From NCBI GenBank assembly GCA_963170185.1, contig CAUJGS010000033.1:1-64000 (forward strand): a DNA stretch of 64,000 nt. Direction: 5' to 3'. Of this stretch, positions 43,546 to 53,207 are shown piece by piece. The notes below the pieces were generated by a model. The model had not been told where the DNA came from and searched no databases. It worked only from the letters and a program-made list of their open reading frames with translations. The translations under genes were made by a program, and so were the position numbers. Each line of letters opens with the position of its first letter. Position 1 is the first letter of the stretch. This DNA comes from Bdellovibrionota bacterium (lineage in GTDB: Bacteria; Bdellovibrionota; Bdellovibrionia; Bdellovibrionales; JAMPXM01).

Positions 43546-44016
43546 TTGAATCAAACTCTTAAGGCAAACGGGAAAATCAAAATCTTCGTGGCAAGTGATC
43601 ACGCGGGATTTGAACTGAAATCGGAACTTGTCGCGCGCCTGAAGAGTTTTGGCGAATTGGACATCAAAACCCACGATCTTGGTCCTATGAACGCGGACCG
43701 AGTGGATTATCCGGACTATGCGAAAAAAACAGTCGAAGCCGTGCTTCATCCTGAAGTCGGCTCACGCACCTTCGGCCTTCTGATCTGCGGCTCCGGTCAG
43801 GGCATGGCAATGTCGGCCAATCGCCACAAAGGTATTCGTGCGGCTCTGGCGTGGAATGAGGAATCGGCCAAACTGTCACGTGCGCACAATGACGCCAATG
43901 TGCTTTGTCTGGGCGCGAGGCTGATACCAGCCGAGCTAGCGTGGCGTATTTTGCTATCGTTTTTAAAAGAAGATTTTGAGGGCGGTCGCCATGTCGGGCG
44001 ACTTGAGAAGTTCTGA
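43546..44016 (+). CDS. rpiB: Ribose-5-phosphate isomerase B
   Basis: A 156-residue RpiB/LacA/LacB-family isomerase linking ribose 5-phosphate and ribulose 5-phosphate. FVASDHAGFELK at the start, the catalytic Cys in ICGSGQGMAMSAN and the His in AHNDANVLCLGAR are all present. The only good start is TTG at 43546, 4 nt after fabF, with AAAGGTG overlapping the fabF stop; an in-frame ATG at 43495 would lie within fabF. Confidence 0.92.
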   Translation: MNQTLKANGKIKIFVASDHAGFELKSELVARLKSFGELDIKTHDLGPMNADRVDYPDYAKKTVEAVLHPEVGSRTFGLLICGSGQGMAMSANRHKGIRAALAWNEESAKLSRAHNDANVLCLGARLIPAELAWRILLSFLKEDFEGGRHVGRLEKF

Positions 44017-44045
44017 GCCAAGAAATTTGAACAGGGAGTTAGGTC

Positions 44046-45365
44046 ATGCAGTATTCCGTAGAAAATTCCACCTCGAACACATCTTCGCCCTCGCCGACCG
44101 ATCTTCGCCACCTAGCGAAAGTCGATCCGGATGTGTACGGTCACCTTCTCAAAGAAACCGAGCGCCAATTCACTGGTCTTGAGATGATCGCGAGCGAAAA
44201 CTACGCCTCACAAGCCGTGATGGAGGCGCAGGGCTCTATTCTTACTAATAAGTACGCCGAAGGTTACCCGGGAAAGCGCTACTATGGTGGTTGCGAGTTC
44301 GTAGATAAAATCGAACAGCTTGCAATTGATCGACTGAAAAAACTCTTCGGTGTGCCGCATGCCAATGTCCAGCCGCATTCCGGCTCGCAAGCCAATCAGG
44401 CGGTGTTTTTAGCAGTCGCAAAGGCTGGCGATACGATCTTGGGAATGGATCTTTCTCACGGTGGTCACTTGACCCACGGAAGCCCGGTAAACTTTAGCGG
44501 GATCTTGTTCAAAGCGGCGAGTTATGGAATCGACCCAAACACAGGTCGTATCAACTACGACACGATTCGCAGTGTCGCCAAAGAAACCAAACCAAAGATT
44601 CTGATCGCCGGATACTCGGCTTATCCACGCACCTTGGATTTCGCAAAGTTCCGCGAGATCGCTGACGAAGTCGGCGCTGTGCTGATGGTTGATATGGCGC
44701 ACTTCGCTGGCCTTGTTGCCGGTGGTGTTCATCCAAGCCCGGCCCCATATGCACATTACATCACGTCGACGACACATAAAACGCTTCGTGGTCCTCGTGG
44801 CGGTATCATTCTTTCGGGCCTTGCCCAAGAAAGTGCCGACGATGCGGCCAAAAAAGTGAATTCAAAGATTTTCCCAGGACTCCAAGGTGGCCCACTGGAG
44901 CATGTGATTGCAGCGAAAGCGGTCGCGTTCCACGAGGCTCTCCAACCGGAGTTTAAGCAGTATGCTCAACAAGTCGTAAAAAACGCGGCGGCCCTTGCGG
45001 ACTCACTTCTGACGGCTGGTCTGGAATTGGTGACCGGCGGTACGGACAATCATTTGATGCTGCTGGATCTCTCCAAGCGTGACGTTACAGGCAAAGATGC
45101 CGAGATCGCTTTGGATCATGCTGGCATCACGGTTAACAAAAACACGGTTCCAAACGAAAAACGATCGCCGTTTGTGACCAGTGGAATCCGCATCGGGACT
45201 CCGGCTCTCACCACGCGTGGGATGCGCGAAACCGAAATGAAGCTTATCGGCGGTTGGATCGCCGAGGTCTTGGCGAATCCGCAGGATCAAGCCATGCTCG
45301 CTCGGGTTCGCGCCCAAGTCGCGGAGCTTTGCCAATCTTACCCGGTTTACGGTCAGAAAGTTTAA
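44046..45365 (+). CDS. glyA: Serine hydroxymethyltransferase
   Basis: A 439-residue PLP enzyme that converts serine and tetrahydrofolate to glycine and methylene-tetrahydrofolate. The PLP lysine is in [37 protein letters not shown] and [12 protein letters not shown] are family signatures. Length is normal. It follows rpiB by 29 bp and precedes an M23 peptidase gene by 5 bp, so it is likely part of the same transcript. No glycine riboswitch is seen in the short upstream gap. Confidence 0.97.
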   Translation: MQYSVENSTSNTSSPSPTDLRHLAKVDPDVYGHLLKETERQFTGLEMIASENYASQAVMEAQGSILTNKYAEGYPGKRYYGGCEFVDKIEQLAIDRLKKLFGVPHANVQPHSGSQANQAVFLAVAKAGDTILGMDLSHGGHLTHGSPVNFSGILFKAASYGIDPNTGRINYDTIRSVAKETKPKILIAGYSAYPRTLDFAKFREIADEVGAVLMVDMAHFAGLVAGGVHPSPAPYAHYITSTTHKTLRGPRGGIILSGLAQESADDAAKKVNSKIFPGLQGGPLEHVIAAKAVAFHEALQPEFKQYAQQVVKNAAALADSLLTAGLELVTGGTDNHLMLLDLSKRDVTGKDAEIALDHAGITVNKNTVPNEKRSPFVTSGIRIGTPALTTRGMRETEMKLIGGWIAEVLANPQDQAMLARVRAQVAELCQSYPVYGQKV

Positions 45366-45370
45366 GACGG

Positions 45371-45946
45371 ATGCGTACGTTTTGGATGTTGTCGACGGCT
45401 GTGCTGCTGACGGCCGTATTGACGGCTGGCTGCACAAGTTTTCGTGGTCCTGGTGAGATGGTGACCCCTGGCGGAGTTCTCGAGGAAAGCGCTCCTGGCG
45501 CGGTTCCCGTGGGACCTACACTCTCTTGGAGTGGTGAGCGTTACAATCAATCGGCGCCCTCGGCGGGAATGAGTTTCGACTGGCCTGTCGAGAAAGCGCG
45601 AATGAGTCGCGGTTTTTTGCTCGGAAAGCGTTGGCACTACGGCCTGGATCTCGCGGCCCCTAAGGGAACGCCAATTCTTTCCAGCGCTCCGGGTGTCGTG
45701 ATCTACGTGGGAAAAGGGTTTTCCGGATATGGAAAGCTGATCGTCGTGGAGCACGACGAAAATTGGGCGACGCTTTACTCGCACTTAAATAAGTTCAGCG
45801 TCAAAGAGGGAGACCGCGTAACTCGCGGTCAGAAAATCGGCGAGATGGGCCGCACTGGACGAGCAAGTGGCGTTCACCTGCACTTCGAGATTCGTTACAA
45901 CCGGCAGCCTGTAAATCCCCTGATGTATTTGCCGCAAGGTTTTTAG
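45371..45946 (+). CDS. M23 (LytM-type) peptidase lipoprotein
   Basis: A 191-residue lipoprotein (lipobox LTAGC, Cys21) with a LytM peptidase domain. Zinc ligands His89 and Asp93 (HYGLD) and His171 (HLHFE), with His138 (SHLNKF) and His169, complete the active set, so it should cut peptidoglycan cross-links. It starts 6 nt after glyA. A hairpin at 45812-45830 (GACCGCG/CGCGGTC) inside the gene may serve the convergent gene ending at 45943. Confidence 0.9.
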   Translation: MRTFWMLSTAVLLTAVLTAGCTSFRGPGEMVTPGGVLEESAPGAVPVGPTLSWSGERYNQSAPSAGMSFDWPVEKARMSRGFLLGKRWHYGLDLAAPKGTPILSSAPGVVIYVGKGFSGYGKLIVVEHDENWATLYSHLNKFSVKEGDRVTRGQKIGEMGRTGRASGVHLHFEIRYNRQPVNPLMYLPQGF

Positions 45947-46305
45947 CGGCGCCCTGCCCAGAGTTTGCGAAGCGAGGTGATCAGACCTGCGCACGCTCCC
46001 GCAAAAACAGCGGCGATCAAAGCCACGGTGAGAATCAAAAGAGGCCGTAACACCGCGGGCTCTGGCCCAGCACCTTGAAAGAACCTTAAAAGGATCCGAC
46101 TAGGTCCCTGCTCATTCATGCCGTCGCGAACAAAGATCGCGATAAGCCAGCCGGAAAGCGCCGACAGCGTGACAAGGCGTGCGGAGCTCGTTTTCATACA
46201 TGCAAAGGCCACGGCCACGATTCCCGTTCCCCACCAAGGCGTAAAAAAGGCCGTGAGGAAAAATGCCGCCGAAGCGATGAGGAAGTTAAGAACCCGAGGA
46301 TTCAC
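45943..46305 (-). CDS. Small integral membrane protein
   Basis: A 120-residue hydrophobic protein with three or four membrane segments (near 7-21, 25-40, 44-60 and 86-110). A GTG start overlaps the stop of the penicillin acylase gene (GTGA), so the two are translationally coupled. It may place or regulate the hydrolase at the membrane, or be unrelated; no family is recognised. Confidence 0.65.
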   Translation of the reverse strand: MNPRVLNFLIASAAFFLTAFFTPWWGTGIVAVAFACMKTSSARLVTLSALSGWLIAIFVRDGMNEQGPSRILLRFFQGAGPEPAVLRPLLILTVALIAAVFAGACAGLITSLRKLWAGRR

Positions 46306-48725
46306 TTCTTCCCCTTTCTTGGCTTAAAGTGCACACGTTTCATTTTTCCCTCGCCCCACTCATTTAAGACGCCGTCGTAATCAGGGCTCGAAGGATCGCC
46401 GCTTTTTCCTCCTGGAATCATCGCCCAAGCCTTTGGCGGAGTTTCCATGGAGACCACCATTTTCCATGTCGGTCCGTGGTGTCCTTTGTTAGCGAAGATC
46501 GAATCGTTTGATCCGCCGGCCCGAACTTGCTTTCGTCCTAGTCCCGGGACTCGCCCTGTGTGGCGAATACTTGTGGTTTGGTACTCCGACCATTCTGGAA
46601 GGCGATGGTAGGTACCGTAAAGATCGTCGCAAGCCAGGCGAAGTGAACTGGATAGAATTTCACTAAGAGGTTTCTTGAGAGCTAGTTTTTTGGTGGCCTC
46701 TTCGCTCGTGACTGTTTCCATCAGGCGCCAGCGAGAAGGCCAAAAGTGTTCTTTGGCATTGCCGATCACCGACTCCCAGACCGTGCTCTCAAACTTCTCA
46801 AACCACGCGTATGCCAGTGTTGCGGCCTTTGAATCTGGGCTGTGTCGTCCATTCCATTTCGCGAGATCCGCTTCTTTCCAGCAGAGACTTGATTGTGCAT
46901 CGGCTGCCTGTACATCGCCGGGAACTTGTTTGGCGGCCCATTCATGAAACATCATCGTGAGCTTGTTGATATCATCCGCCTGCATCGCCACGACATCTTC
47001 GGGGCGAATTTTTCCGCGCTTCTTTTGAGTTTCGATCAAATCGCGAATTGCATCTGCTCGATAAGGATTGGCGAAAAACCATCCGAAGTCGGCCTGACGA
47101 TCGCCATTAAACGGCGCTTGATTGGCCGTGACAATATAGTCCGCGACACGATCTTTTTGCGGGTTTTCTTCGGCCGTGAGGTACCCCTGCCAGACATCGG
47201 CATCGCCGACAGCTTCTCGTACATCGCGGCCGTCGATGTGTTTTCGCGAAGGAAAGATACCCGAAAGACGATAAGAAATACGTCCTTCTTTGTCCGCGCA
47301 GAGAAAGTTCTGTGGAGGTGCGACGTAACCTTTAAGCGAATCCAGGCATTCGGCCGTGTTGTGAGCACGGTTAAGAAGAAGAAACGTTCTAAGCTCGTTG
47401 GAGGGAATAAGACCCGTCCACTGGATCGCCAAGCCCGACGGCGTCTCGGTGATGTTTTTGGTGTCGCCTTCTTCAAACAAAATAGGGCCGATGTGTGTTT
47501 CACGTGTGTGAAGGAGTTCGTATCGGCCGTCTGGAAGCCAGATCTTCTCTTCGGAAACCACGACAGGTCGCCAGGTTCCGTTAAAGAGATACTCGCGGTG
47601 ATGCTCGTCGCGAAACCGAAGGCTGTGCCAATCAAGCACGTCGTTTGTTCCATTGGTGACAGCCCACGAGAGATCGTCGTTGAAGCCGACGATGACTCCG
47701 GGTGAACCAGGTAAACTTGCGCCGAACACATTCTGAGCTGGCGATGTGAGGTGGATCGGAAACCACAACGCCGGAAGCGTGTAACTTAGATGAAGATCAT
47801 TTGAGATCAACGCCTTACCGGAGGCCGTCAGGCGCCCATTGATTGCCCAGTTATTACTACCGTTGTGCGGCTCCGGTTCAACTTCCGGAGGCAGGCTGAT
47901 ATCCGAATTTGCAAAAAACCGTTCGCGAGCGACACCGGTGAGGTCGGCTTGGCCCTGCCCTTTTTTGCCAAACGTATCGTCCCCGAGGATGGTTGCGGGA
48001 AATCGCGAAGTTCTTGGGAACAAGAGCTCCAGAATTTCTCCGGATATTTTGTTTTTTGTTTTCGTGTAGCGGTAATCGTACATGTACCCGGTGAGTTCCC
48101 AGGTCATGTATTTCGAAAGATACGCGATTCGTTCCGGCGTCCAGGGCTCCGGGTGCGTTCCAAATAGTCGATATTCAAATGGCAGTGACTCGATCTCAAT
48201 TTGTTCGATACGAGCATTCACGCCATTCACGTAAGACAGCACAGCCTCTCGCGTGACAAGATCACTTAATAGAAGATCGGCGGATGCCTCGGCCGCACCC
48301 GGTAGCTTCATGCGACGAAAGAAGCGATCGACAGGGAGAGCCTTCTCACCAAGAAGTTCTGCCGCTCGTCCAGCTGTTAGGCGTGAGAGGAAGTCCATTT
48401 GCCAAAGACGGAAATACGCGGTGACAAAGCCTTGCGCGAAATAAAGCGAAGATTCTTTCTCGGCGGAAAGATGAGGAACGCCGTCTTCGTCAAAAGTTAA
48501 AACGACATCATCGATACCCTTTTGCTTAAGAGCCGCTTGCAGTTGCTCTTGCGCTTCGGGATCTGCGCTCGGGTGATGTCGCCATATTCCTGTGTTGGGT
48601 GAAATGAGATTGCCAAGCGGCTGGAGGTCTTCAAAAGAACGCCCTAAAGCCACAGCCATTACGGCTACGGCCAGAAGACAAACCAATCCCTGAGCGGCAT
48701 TTAGGACTCGGCGACTCTTATTCAC
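46302..48725 (-). CDS. Penicillin acylase family (Ntn-hydrolase) protein
   Basis: An 807-residue exported or anchored enzyme with a hydrophobic N-terminus (10-28). The family's self-processing site is GSNNW, with Ser290 as the expected new N-terminus; WAINGRLTASGKALISNDLHL follows, and further blocks are PGSPGVIVGFNDDLSWAVTNG and RAGGSNDSIFA. Members cut amides such as acyl-homoserine lactones, beta-lactam side chains or lipids, so substrate cannot be given. The start is GTG with a weak ribosome site. Confidence 0.88.
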   Translation of the reverse strand: MNKSRRVLNAAQGLVCLLAVAVMAVALGRSFEDLQPLGNLISPNTGIWRHHPSADPEAQEQLQAALKQKGIDDVVLTFDEDGVPHLSAEKESSLYFAQGFVTAYFRLWQMDFLSRLTAGRAAELLGEKALPVDRFFRRMKLPGAAEASADLLLSDLVTREAVLSYVNGVNARIEQIEIESLPFEYRLFGTHPEPWTPERIAYLSKYMTWELTGYMYDYRYTKTKNKISGEILELLFPRTSRFPATILGDDTFGKKGQGQADLTGVARERFFANSDISLPPEVEPEPHNGSNNWAINGRLTASGKALISNDLHLSYTLPALWFPIHLTSPAQNVFGASLPGSPGVIVGFNDDLSWAVTNGTNDVLDWHSLRFRDEHHREYLFNGTWRPVVVSEEKIWLPDGRYELLHTRETHIGPILFEEGDTKNITETPSGLAIQWTGLIPSNELRTFLLLNRAHNTAECLDSLKGYVAPPQNFLCADKEGRISYRLSGIFPSRKHIDGRDVREAVGDADVWQGYLTAEENPQKDRVADYIVTANQAPFNGDRQADFGWFFANPYRADAIRDLIETQKKRGKIRPEDVVAMQADDINKLTMMFHEWAAKQVPGDVQAADAQSSLCWKEADLAKWNGRHSPDSKAATLAYAWFEKFESTVWESVIGNAKEHFWPSRWRLMETVTSEEATKKLALKKPLSEILSSSLRLACDDLYGTYHRLPEWSEYQTTSIRHTGRVPGLGRKQVRAGGSNDSIFANKGHHGPTWKMVVSMETPPKAWAMIPGGKSGDPSSPDYDGVLNEWGEGKMKRVHFKPRKGKK

Positions 48726-48781
48726 GAAGGTTTCGTTAACTCACCACCTCGCCGTCGGCAATTTTAAAAATGCCGGAAAAC

Positions 48782-48813
48782 AAAAAAGCCCCGAGGAGAC
48801 CTCGAGGCTTTTT
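48782..48813 (-). terminator. Terminator of outer-membrane protein gene 1
   Basis: On the minus strand AAAAAGCCTCGAG pairs with CTCGGGGCTTTTT (one G-U pair), 4-5 nt loop, then T. It lies 50 bp beyond the stop at 48864. The A/T arms make it look bidirectional, so it may also end transcripts coming from the other side. Confidence 0.8.
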
Positions 48814-48863
48814 GAATTCCACTTAATCAAACTCTCGATACGAGAGGCCGAATTAAAGCCGAA

Positions 48864-49826
48864 TTAAAGATTGATGTTCGCCGAAAGACCGACGTTTGTG
48901 CGATCCGAACGAATATCTTCTGGGATGAACTGAACGTTTGGATAGAGGTAGATATCGCGTGTAACCGAGATACCGAGACCTGCCGACTGGTAAACCTTGT
49001 TGGGAATCCAAGTGAACATATCCGACTCTGTACGTGCGTGGTCAGCCATGAAGCCAACAAGCGTACGGAAGTTCAGGTTGTCATTGATCACGTATTCGAA
49101 GAATGGGAACGCGCCGACCGAGAAGTCACCTTGATCGAGGTCTGGACCGTCTTTATCGAATGCCGAAGCTGATGCCGACAAGCTAAGGCCGACAGAAACG
49201 TTCGATCCGCCGAAGTCGTAGATCGCAGTTTGCGAGAGATCAAGACCGCCAACGTATCCGTTTGTGCGGAGGTAATCTGTCGTGAAAGCCGTGAGACCTA
49301 CCGACGAAACGTTCTGAATGCCAGCAGCTTTGTACATAACAGAGTAGCTAACGCCTGGGTTAGAAACCGAGGTGCGCTCGCCGAAGCTCTTGTTCTTGTC
49401 GCTGTGGAAAGGTTTATCGACACCGACGCCAACCGAAGCCGAAAGGCTTTGGAGCGACGAGATACGATAGTTCATACCAAGCGAAGCGCTCAAGCGAGGA
49501 GCGATTTGAGTTCCCGCGCCTGCTGTGATGTTCGGACGAACGTCAGCAAGAGGATCATCGATCGTTCCGCCGTTGTAAGAAAGTGCCGAAGAGAAGCTGT
49601 ACTTCTTCTTCGCGCCTGTTTCTGCGCGGAGTTTGCGGTTTGTGATGACGTCGTCTGTGTCGACTTCGCCTTCCTTCATTTCAACTTCGTTGCCTTTCAT
49701 GTCTTCGATTTTTGCTGAAGATTCAGCTGTCTGCGAAGACTCTTCGGCTTGAGCCGCGTTAGCAGCCAAGACTGTGCAGGCGACGAGAAGCGCTCGTGTG
49801 ATCGTAGTGTTTTTAGTGATACTCAT
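48864..49826 (-). CDS. Outer-membrane beta-barrel protein, paralogue 1
   Basis: A 320-residue exported protein with a signal peptide (RALLVACTVLAANAAQA) and a short acidic linker (about 27-60), followed by alternating strands typical of a barrel (SASLGMNYRISSLQSLSASVGVGV, VSVGLSLSASASAF) and the ending VGLSANINL. It is closely related to the next gene at 49894-50895 over nearly all of the barrel; only the first 50 residues differ. Each has its own terminator. The function may be porin or adhesin. Confidence 0.82.
   Translation of the reverse strand: MSITKNTTITRALLVACTVLAANAAQAEESSQTAESSAKIEDMKGNEVEMKEGEVDTDDVITNRKLRAETGAKKKYSFSSALSYNGGTIDDPLADVRPNITAGAGTQIAPRLSASLGMNYRISSLQSLSASVGVGVDKPFHSDKNKSFGERTSVSNPGVSYSVMYKAAGIQNVSSVGLTAFTTDYLRTNGYVGGLDLSQTAIYDFGGSNVSVGLSLSASASAFDKDGPDLDQGDFSVGAFPFFEYVINDNLNFRTLVGFMADHARTESDMFTWIPNKVYQSAGLGISVTRDIYLYPNVQFIPEDIRSDRTNVGLSANINL
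48940..49001. repeat. 62-bp identical segment, copy 1
   Basis: Identical to 49970-50031, in the C-terminal part of the two barrel genes. Codon-level identity over 62 bp, including third positions, implies a recent duplication or gene conversion, as flanking sequence differs more. Confidence 0.8.
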
Positions 49827-49849
49827 TTTTTCTTTCCCCTTGTTTCCTT

Positions 49850-49881
49850 AAAAATAAAAATCCCAGCTTGTTAGCTGGGAT
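49850..49881 (-). terminator. Terminator of outer-membrane protein gene 2
   Basis: ATCCCAGCT (49860-49868) and AGCTGGGAT (49873-49881) form a 9-bp stem with a TGTT loop; on the minus strand TTTTTATTTTT follows. It is placed between the stop at 49894 and the next start at 49826, so the two paralogues are separate transcription units or partly separated. Confidence 0.88.
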
Positions 49882-49893
49882 TTCATCTTCCTT

Positions 49894-50895
49894 TTAGAGG
49901 TTGATGTTCGCTGTGATACCGACGTTTGTGCGATCTGCTCGCACGTCTTCAGGAATAAACTGAACGTTCGGATAGAGGTAGATATCGCGTGTAACCGAGA
50001 TACCGAGACCTGCCGACTGGTAAACCTTGTTAGCTGTCCATGTCCAGAAATCGCCCGTGTAGCGGCTGTGATCAGCCATGAAACCAACAAGTGTACGGAA
50101 GTTCAACTTGTCGTTGATCACGTATTCGAAGAATGGAAACGCGCCTACGCCGAAGTCACCTTGATCGAGACCTGGCTGATCTTTGTCGAAGATCGAAGCG
50201 CTAGCTTGAACGCTGACGCCAACTGAAGTTTTCGATCCGCCGAAGTCGTAGATCGCAGTTTGCGATACACCGAAACCAGCGAGGTAGCCGTTTGTACGGA
50301 GGTAGTCTGTTGTATAAGCCGATGTCGAAATCGATGTGACGTTTTGGATCCCAGCAGCTTTGTACATTGTCGAATAGCTCACGCCAGGGTTTGACGCCGA
50401 CGAACGCTCACGGAAGCTCTTTTTGCTGTCGCCGTGGAAAGGCTTATCGACGCCAAGACCAACCGAAGCCGAAAGAGTTTGAAGCGGAGACAGGCGGTAC
50501 TTCATACCAACCGAGGCGCTCAAGCGTGGGTTGATCTGCGTGCCGGCACCCGCAGTGATGTTTGGACGAACGTCAGCGAGAGGGTTGTTAACAGTTCCGC
50601 CGCTGTAGGTGATCGCAGAAGAGAAGCTGTATTTCTTCTTCGCGCCTGTTTCTGCACGAAGTTTGCGGTTTGTGATGACTTCGTCTGTGTCGACTTCGCC
50701 TTCTTTTTTAACATCTTGGTTTTGGGGAGTCACATCGCTCAATTTTGTAGCAGACTCACCAGCCGGTGCTGCCGCAGTCGAAGATGTAGTAGATGTCGAT
50801 GCCGCTTCTTCAGCGTTTGCGACATAAGCCGTAGACATAACCGATGCAATCGCAACGATCTGAGCGACACGAGATGCAAGAACTCTTGCAGACAT
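49894..50895 (-). CDS. Outer-membrane beta-barrel protein, paralogue 2
   Basis: A 333-residue exported barrel protein, tandem copy of the gene at 48864-49826. The signal peptide (VAQIVAIASVMSTAYVANA) and Thr/Ser/Ala-rich linker are its own, but from GEVDTD onward (about residue 67) the two proteins agree at most positions (for example RTLVGFMADHSR and YQSAGLGISVTRDIYLYPN). It ends ITANINL. The ATG is preceded by GGGGGAT. Expression of two variants could give surface diversity. Confidence 0.82.
   Translation of the reverse strand: MSARVLASRVAQIVAIASVMSTAYVANAEEAASTSTTSSTAAAPAGESATKLSDVTPQNQDVKKEGEVDTDEVITNRKLRAETGAKKKYSFSSAITYSGGTVNNPLADVRPNITAGAGTQINPRLSASVGMKYRLSPLQTLSASVGLGVDKPFHGDSKKSFRERSSASNPGVSYSTMYKAAGIQNVTSISTSAYTTDYLRTNGYLAGFGVSQTAIYDFGGSKTSVGVSVQASASIFDKDQPGLDQGDFGVGAFPFFEYVINDKLNFRTLVGFMADHSRYTGDFWTWTANKVYQSAGLGISVTRDIYLYPNVQFIPEDVRADRTNVGITANINL
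49970..50031. repeat. 62-bp identical segment, copy 2
   Basis: Matches 48940-49001 base for base. A second shared run of about 36 bp lies near 49200-49236 and 50230-50266. Both are inside the coding sequence of the barrel paralogues. Confidence 0.8.
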
Positions 50896-51246
50896 GGATG
50901 ATCCCCCTAAATGGTGTGAGCAAACCGTTTGATTCGCTTCAATTTAAAAACTGTTTTCTTTCCGTTCGTAATTTCAAGACTGTCTGACTTCTGAGTCGTA
51001 TTCAGCAAGGCGTGTGCCGCAAATTGTCTCTGGTCGACAGTCCCCTCTTGGCTCCACCCTTACAGATGTCAGGAAGTCTTAAATCGCTGACAAAATCTTG
51101 TAAAATTGAATCCCGGCGCAGTATGCAGCGCGGCATATTTCGGGTCAAATCCTGCTTGTATCGAGACTTAGACGGTGTCACTTCTTCACTGAATGCTGGG
51201 CAGCTTCTACATATCGCACCACTAGGTTCCACTCCCGAGGATCTCA
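50896..51246. other. Intergenic region of 351 bp between divergent genes
   Basis: Holds the start signals of barrel gene 2 (left) and the ABC transporter gene (right, GAGGAT at about 51237). AT-rich stretches lie at about 50940-50970 and 51090-51110. A frame at 51012-51287 exists but its composition and overlap with the transporter start argue against a gene. Confidence 0.5.
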
Positions 51247-53124
51247 ATGACACCACCCAAACCGCGACCCAAGAGTACGGCGTTTGAAGCCACAAAAGAG
51301 AAGGCAGCTGACTCCTCCTGGCAAACTCTCAAAACCATGCTCCCCTATCTGTGGCCAGAAGGTCGGCTGGATCTTCGTGGGCGTGTCGTCATTGCAATGG
51401 TCTCCTTGCTTCTGGCTAAAGCGGTGAATGTCTCGGTCCCCTTCTTCTTAAAAGGCGCCATCGACAAGCTCACCCTCGTTTCCAGTGGCGAGAGCCTCTA
51501 CATTAGTGCTGCAATTGGCCTCACCGTCGCTTATGCCGTTGCCCGCATCGGCCAGCAGGCGTTTGGAGAGTTTCGTGACTTCGTCTTCGCTAGAGTGACC
51601 CAATTCACTCAGCGACAGATTGGTCTAAAGACGTTCGAACATCTCCATTCGCTGTCTTTGGCGTTTCATCTCGATCGCCAAACTGGCGGACTCTCACGAG
51701 TGATCGAACGCGGAACACGAGGCATTCAAACCGTGCTTCAGTTCATGCTCTTTAATATCCTACCTACAATCGCCGAGGTGGCGATCGTTGCCGTTGTCCT
51801 ATACTTCACGTTCGGACCACTGTTTGCGCTCATCACGATGGGCACGATCATTCTCTATGTTTGGTTCACCATCGTGATCACAAACTGGCGGGTGAAATTC
51901 AGAAAAGACATGATGCAAAAGGACGCCGAGGCGAACACCAAGGCAATCGACAGTCTCTTGAACTTCGAAACCGTAAAATACTTCGGCAATGAACAGCACG
52001 AGCACAAGCGCTTCGATAAAGCCTTAGAGGGCTACGAAGCGGCCGCCATTCAAAGCCAAACATCGCTTTCGATCCTCAATATGGGACAAGGCTTGATCAT
52101 CGCTGGAGGTCTTGTCGCCGTGATGGTTTTGGCTGCCAAAGGTGTTGTCGATAAATCGATGACGATCGGCGACTTTGTTGCCGTGAACACTTTCCTCATT
52201 CAGCTCTATATGCCACTCAATTTCCTGGGATTCGCTTACCGCGAGAGCACACAAAGTTTGGCCGAGATGGAAAAAATGTTCGAACTCTTGGAAGTCGATC
52301 GCGACGTGAAGGACCGTCCCGAAGCTCCCGACCTTAGCTTTGGCGATGGCACAATTCGTTTTCAGAATGTTTCGTTCCACTACTCATCGGATCGTCCGAT
52401 CCTAAAGAACGTGAGTTTCGAAGTGCCGAGCGGGAAATCTGTAGCTATCGTCGGGCCTTCTGGCTCAGGAAAGTCTACGATCTCGAGGCTTCTGTTTCGT
52501 TTCTACGACCCGACCGAAGGTTCAGTTGAAATCGACGGGCAGGATATCCGCGAGGTTTCGCAGGCCTCGGTTCGTCGAGCAATCGGAATAGTCCCACAAG
52601 ACACCGTGCTATTTAACGACACCATTGGCTACAACATCAGCTATGGCCGCCCGGAAGCGAGTGACGAGGAGATGCGAAACGCCGCTCGCCTAGCAAAGAT
52701 CGACGAGTTTGTGGCTCGCCTGCCTCAAGGCTATCAATCTATGGTTGGTGAACGCGGGCTTAAACTCTCTGGCGGAGAAAAGCAGCGTGTGGCGATCGCA
52801 AGAACCATCTTAAAGAACCCTAAGATTTTGGTTTTCGACGAAGCAACATCCGCTCTTGATACACAAACCGAGCAAGGTATTCAGCAGAGCTTGCGCGAGG
52901 TCGCAAAGGATCGAACGGCTGTGGTGATCGCTCACCGCCTTTCCACTGTGGTGGAATGCCATAAGATCTTGGTCCTCAAAGAGGGCGCCATCGTAGAACA
53001 GGGTCGTCACCACGAGCTTCTCGCTCACAACGGCGAATACGCCAGAATGTGGCGCCTTCAAGCCGAAGCGCAAGACGCGCAAAAGAAGCTTGAAGACGTG
53101 AAAAAAGAAGAGGCTCTGACCTAG
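51247..53124 (+). CDS. Atm1-type ABC exporter (fused permease-ATPase)
   Basis: A 625-residue half-transporter. The N-terminal six-helix domain (about 35-330) has the Atm1/ABCB7 sequence DSLLNFETVKYFGNE and HLHSLSLAFHLDRQTGGLSRVIERG. The ATPase has Walker A GPSGSGKST, signature LSGGEKQRVAIART and Walker B ILVFDEATSALD, and the switch His in IAHRLSTV. Bacterial Atm1 relatives export glutathione-metal or sulfur species and protect against metals. It is a single gene; the metal-type importer follows downstream. Confidence 0.92.
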   Translation: MTPPKPRPKSTAFEATKEKAADSSWQTLKTMLPYLWPEGRLDLRGRVVIAMVSLLLAKAVNVSVPFFLKGAIDKLTLVSSGESLYISAAIGLTVAYAVARIGQQAFGEFRDFVFARVTQFTQRQIGLKTFEHLHSLSLAFHLDRQTGGLSRVIERGTRGIQTVLQFMLFNILPTIAEVAIVAVVLYFTFGPLFALITMGTIILYVWFTIVITNWRVKFRKDMMQKDAEANTKAIDSLLNFETVKYFGNEQHEHKRFDKALEGYEAAAIQSQTSLSILNMGQGLIIAGGLVAVMVLAAKGVVDKSMTIGDFVAVNTFLIQLYMPLNFLGFAYRESTQSLAEMEKMFELLEVDRDVKDRPEAPDLSFGDGTIRFQNVSFHYSSDRPILKNVSFEVPSGKSVAIVGPSGSGKSTISRLLFRFYDPTEGSVEIDGQDIREVSQASVRRAIGIVPQDTVLFNDTIGYNISYGRPEASDEEMRNAARLAKIDEFVARLPQGYQSMVGERGLKLSGGEKQRVAIARTILKNPKILVFDEATSALDTQTEQGIQQSLREVAKDRTAVVIAHRLSTVVECHKILVLKEGAIVEQGRHHELLAHNGEYARMWRLQAEAQDAQKKLEDVKKEEALT

Positions 53125-53207
53125 CCCGATCTTGAAGAGTTGGCCCTAATTGCGAATGCCTCGCAACAGAGATAGACAAGCCAGGCTGGAGCCTAGATAC
53201 TCTCTGC

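Noticed and set aside
44017-44045. Glycine riboswitch before glyA
   Set aside because: The gap is only 29 bp and shows no aptamer-like pairing.
45812-45830. Third embedded terminator, inside the M23 gene
   Set aside because: 7-bp stem exists, but the following bases on the minus strand are only moderately pyrimidine-rich, so it is not counted with the other two.
46302-48725. Calling the acylase an antibiotic-resistance gene
   Set aside because: The family acts on many amides; nothing in the sequence or context shows beta-lactam use.
51012-51287. 91-residue frame before the Atm1-type transporter
   Set aside because: Runs into the transporter start in another frame, has no family resemblance, and the region must carry promoters.
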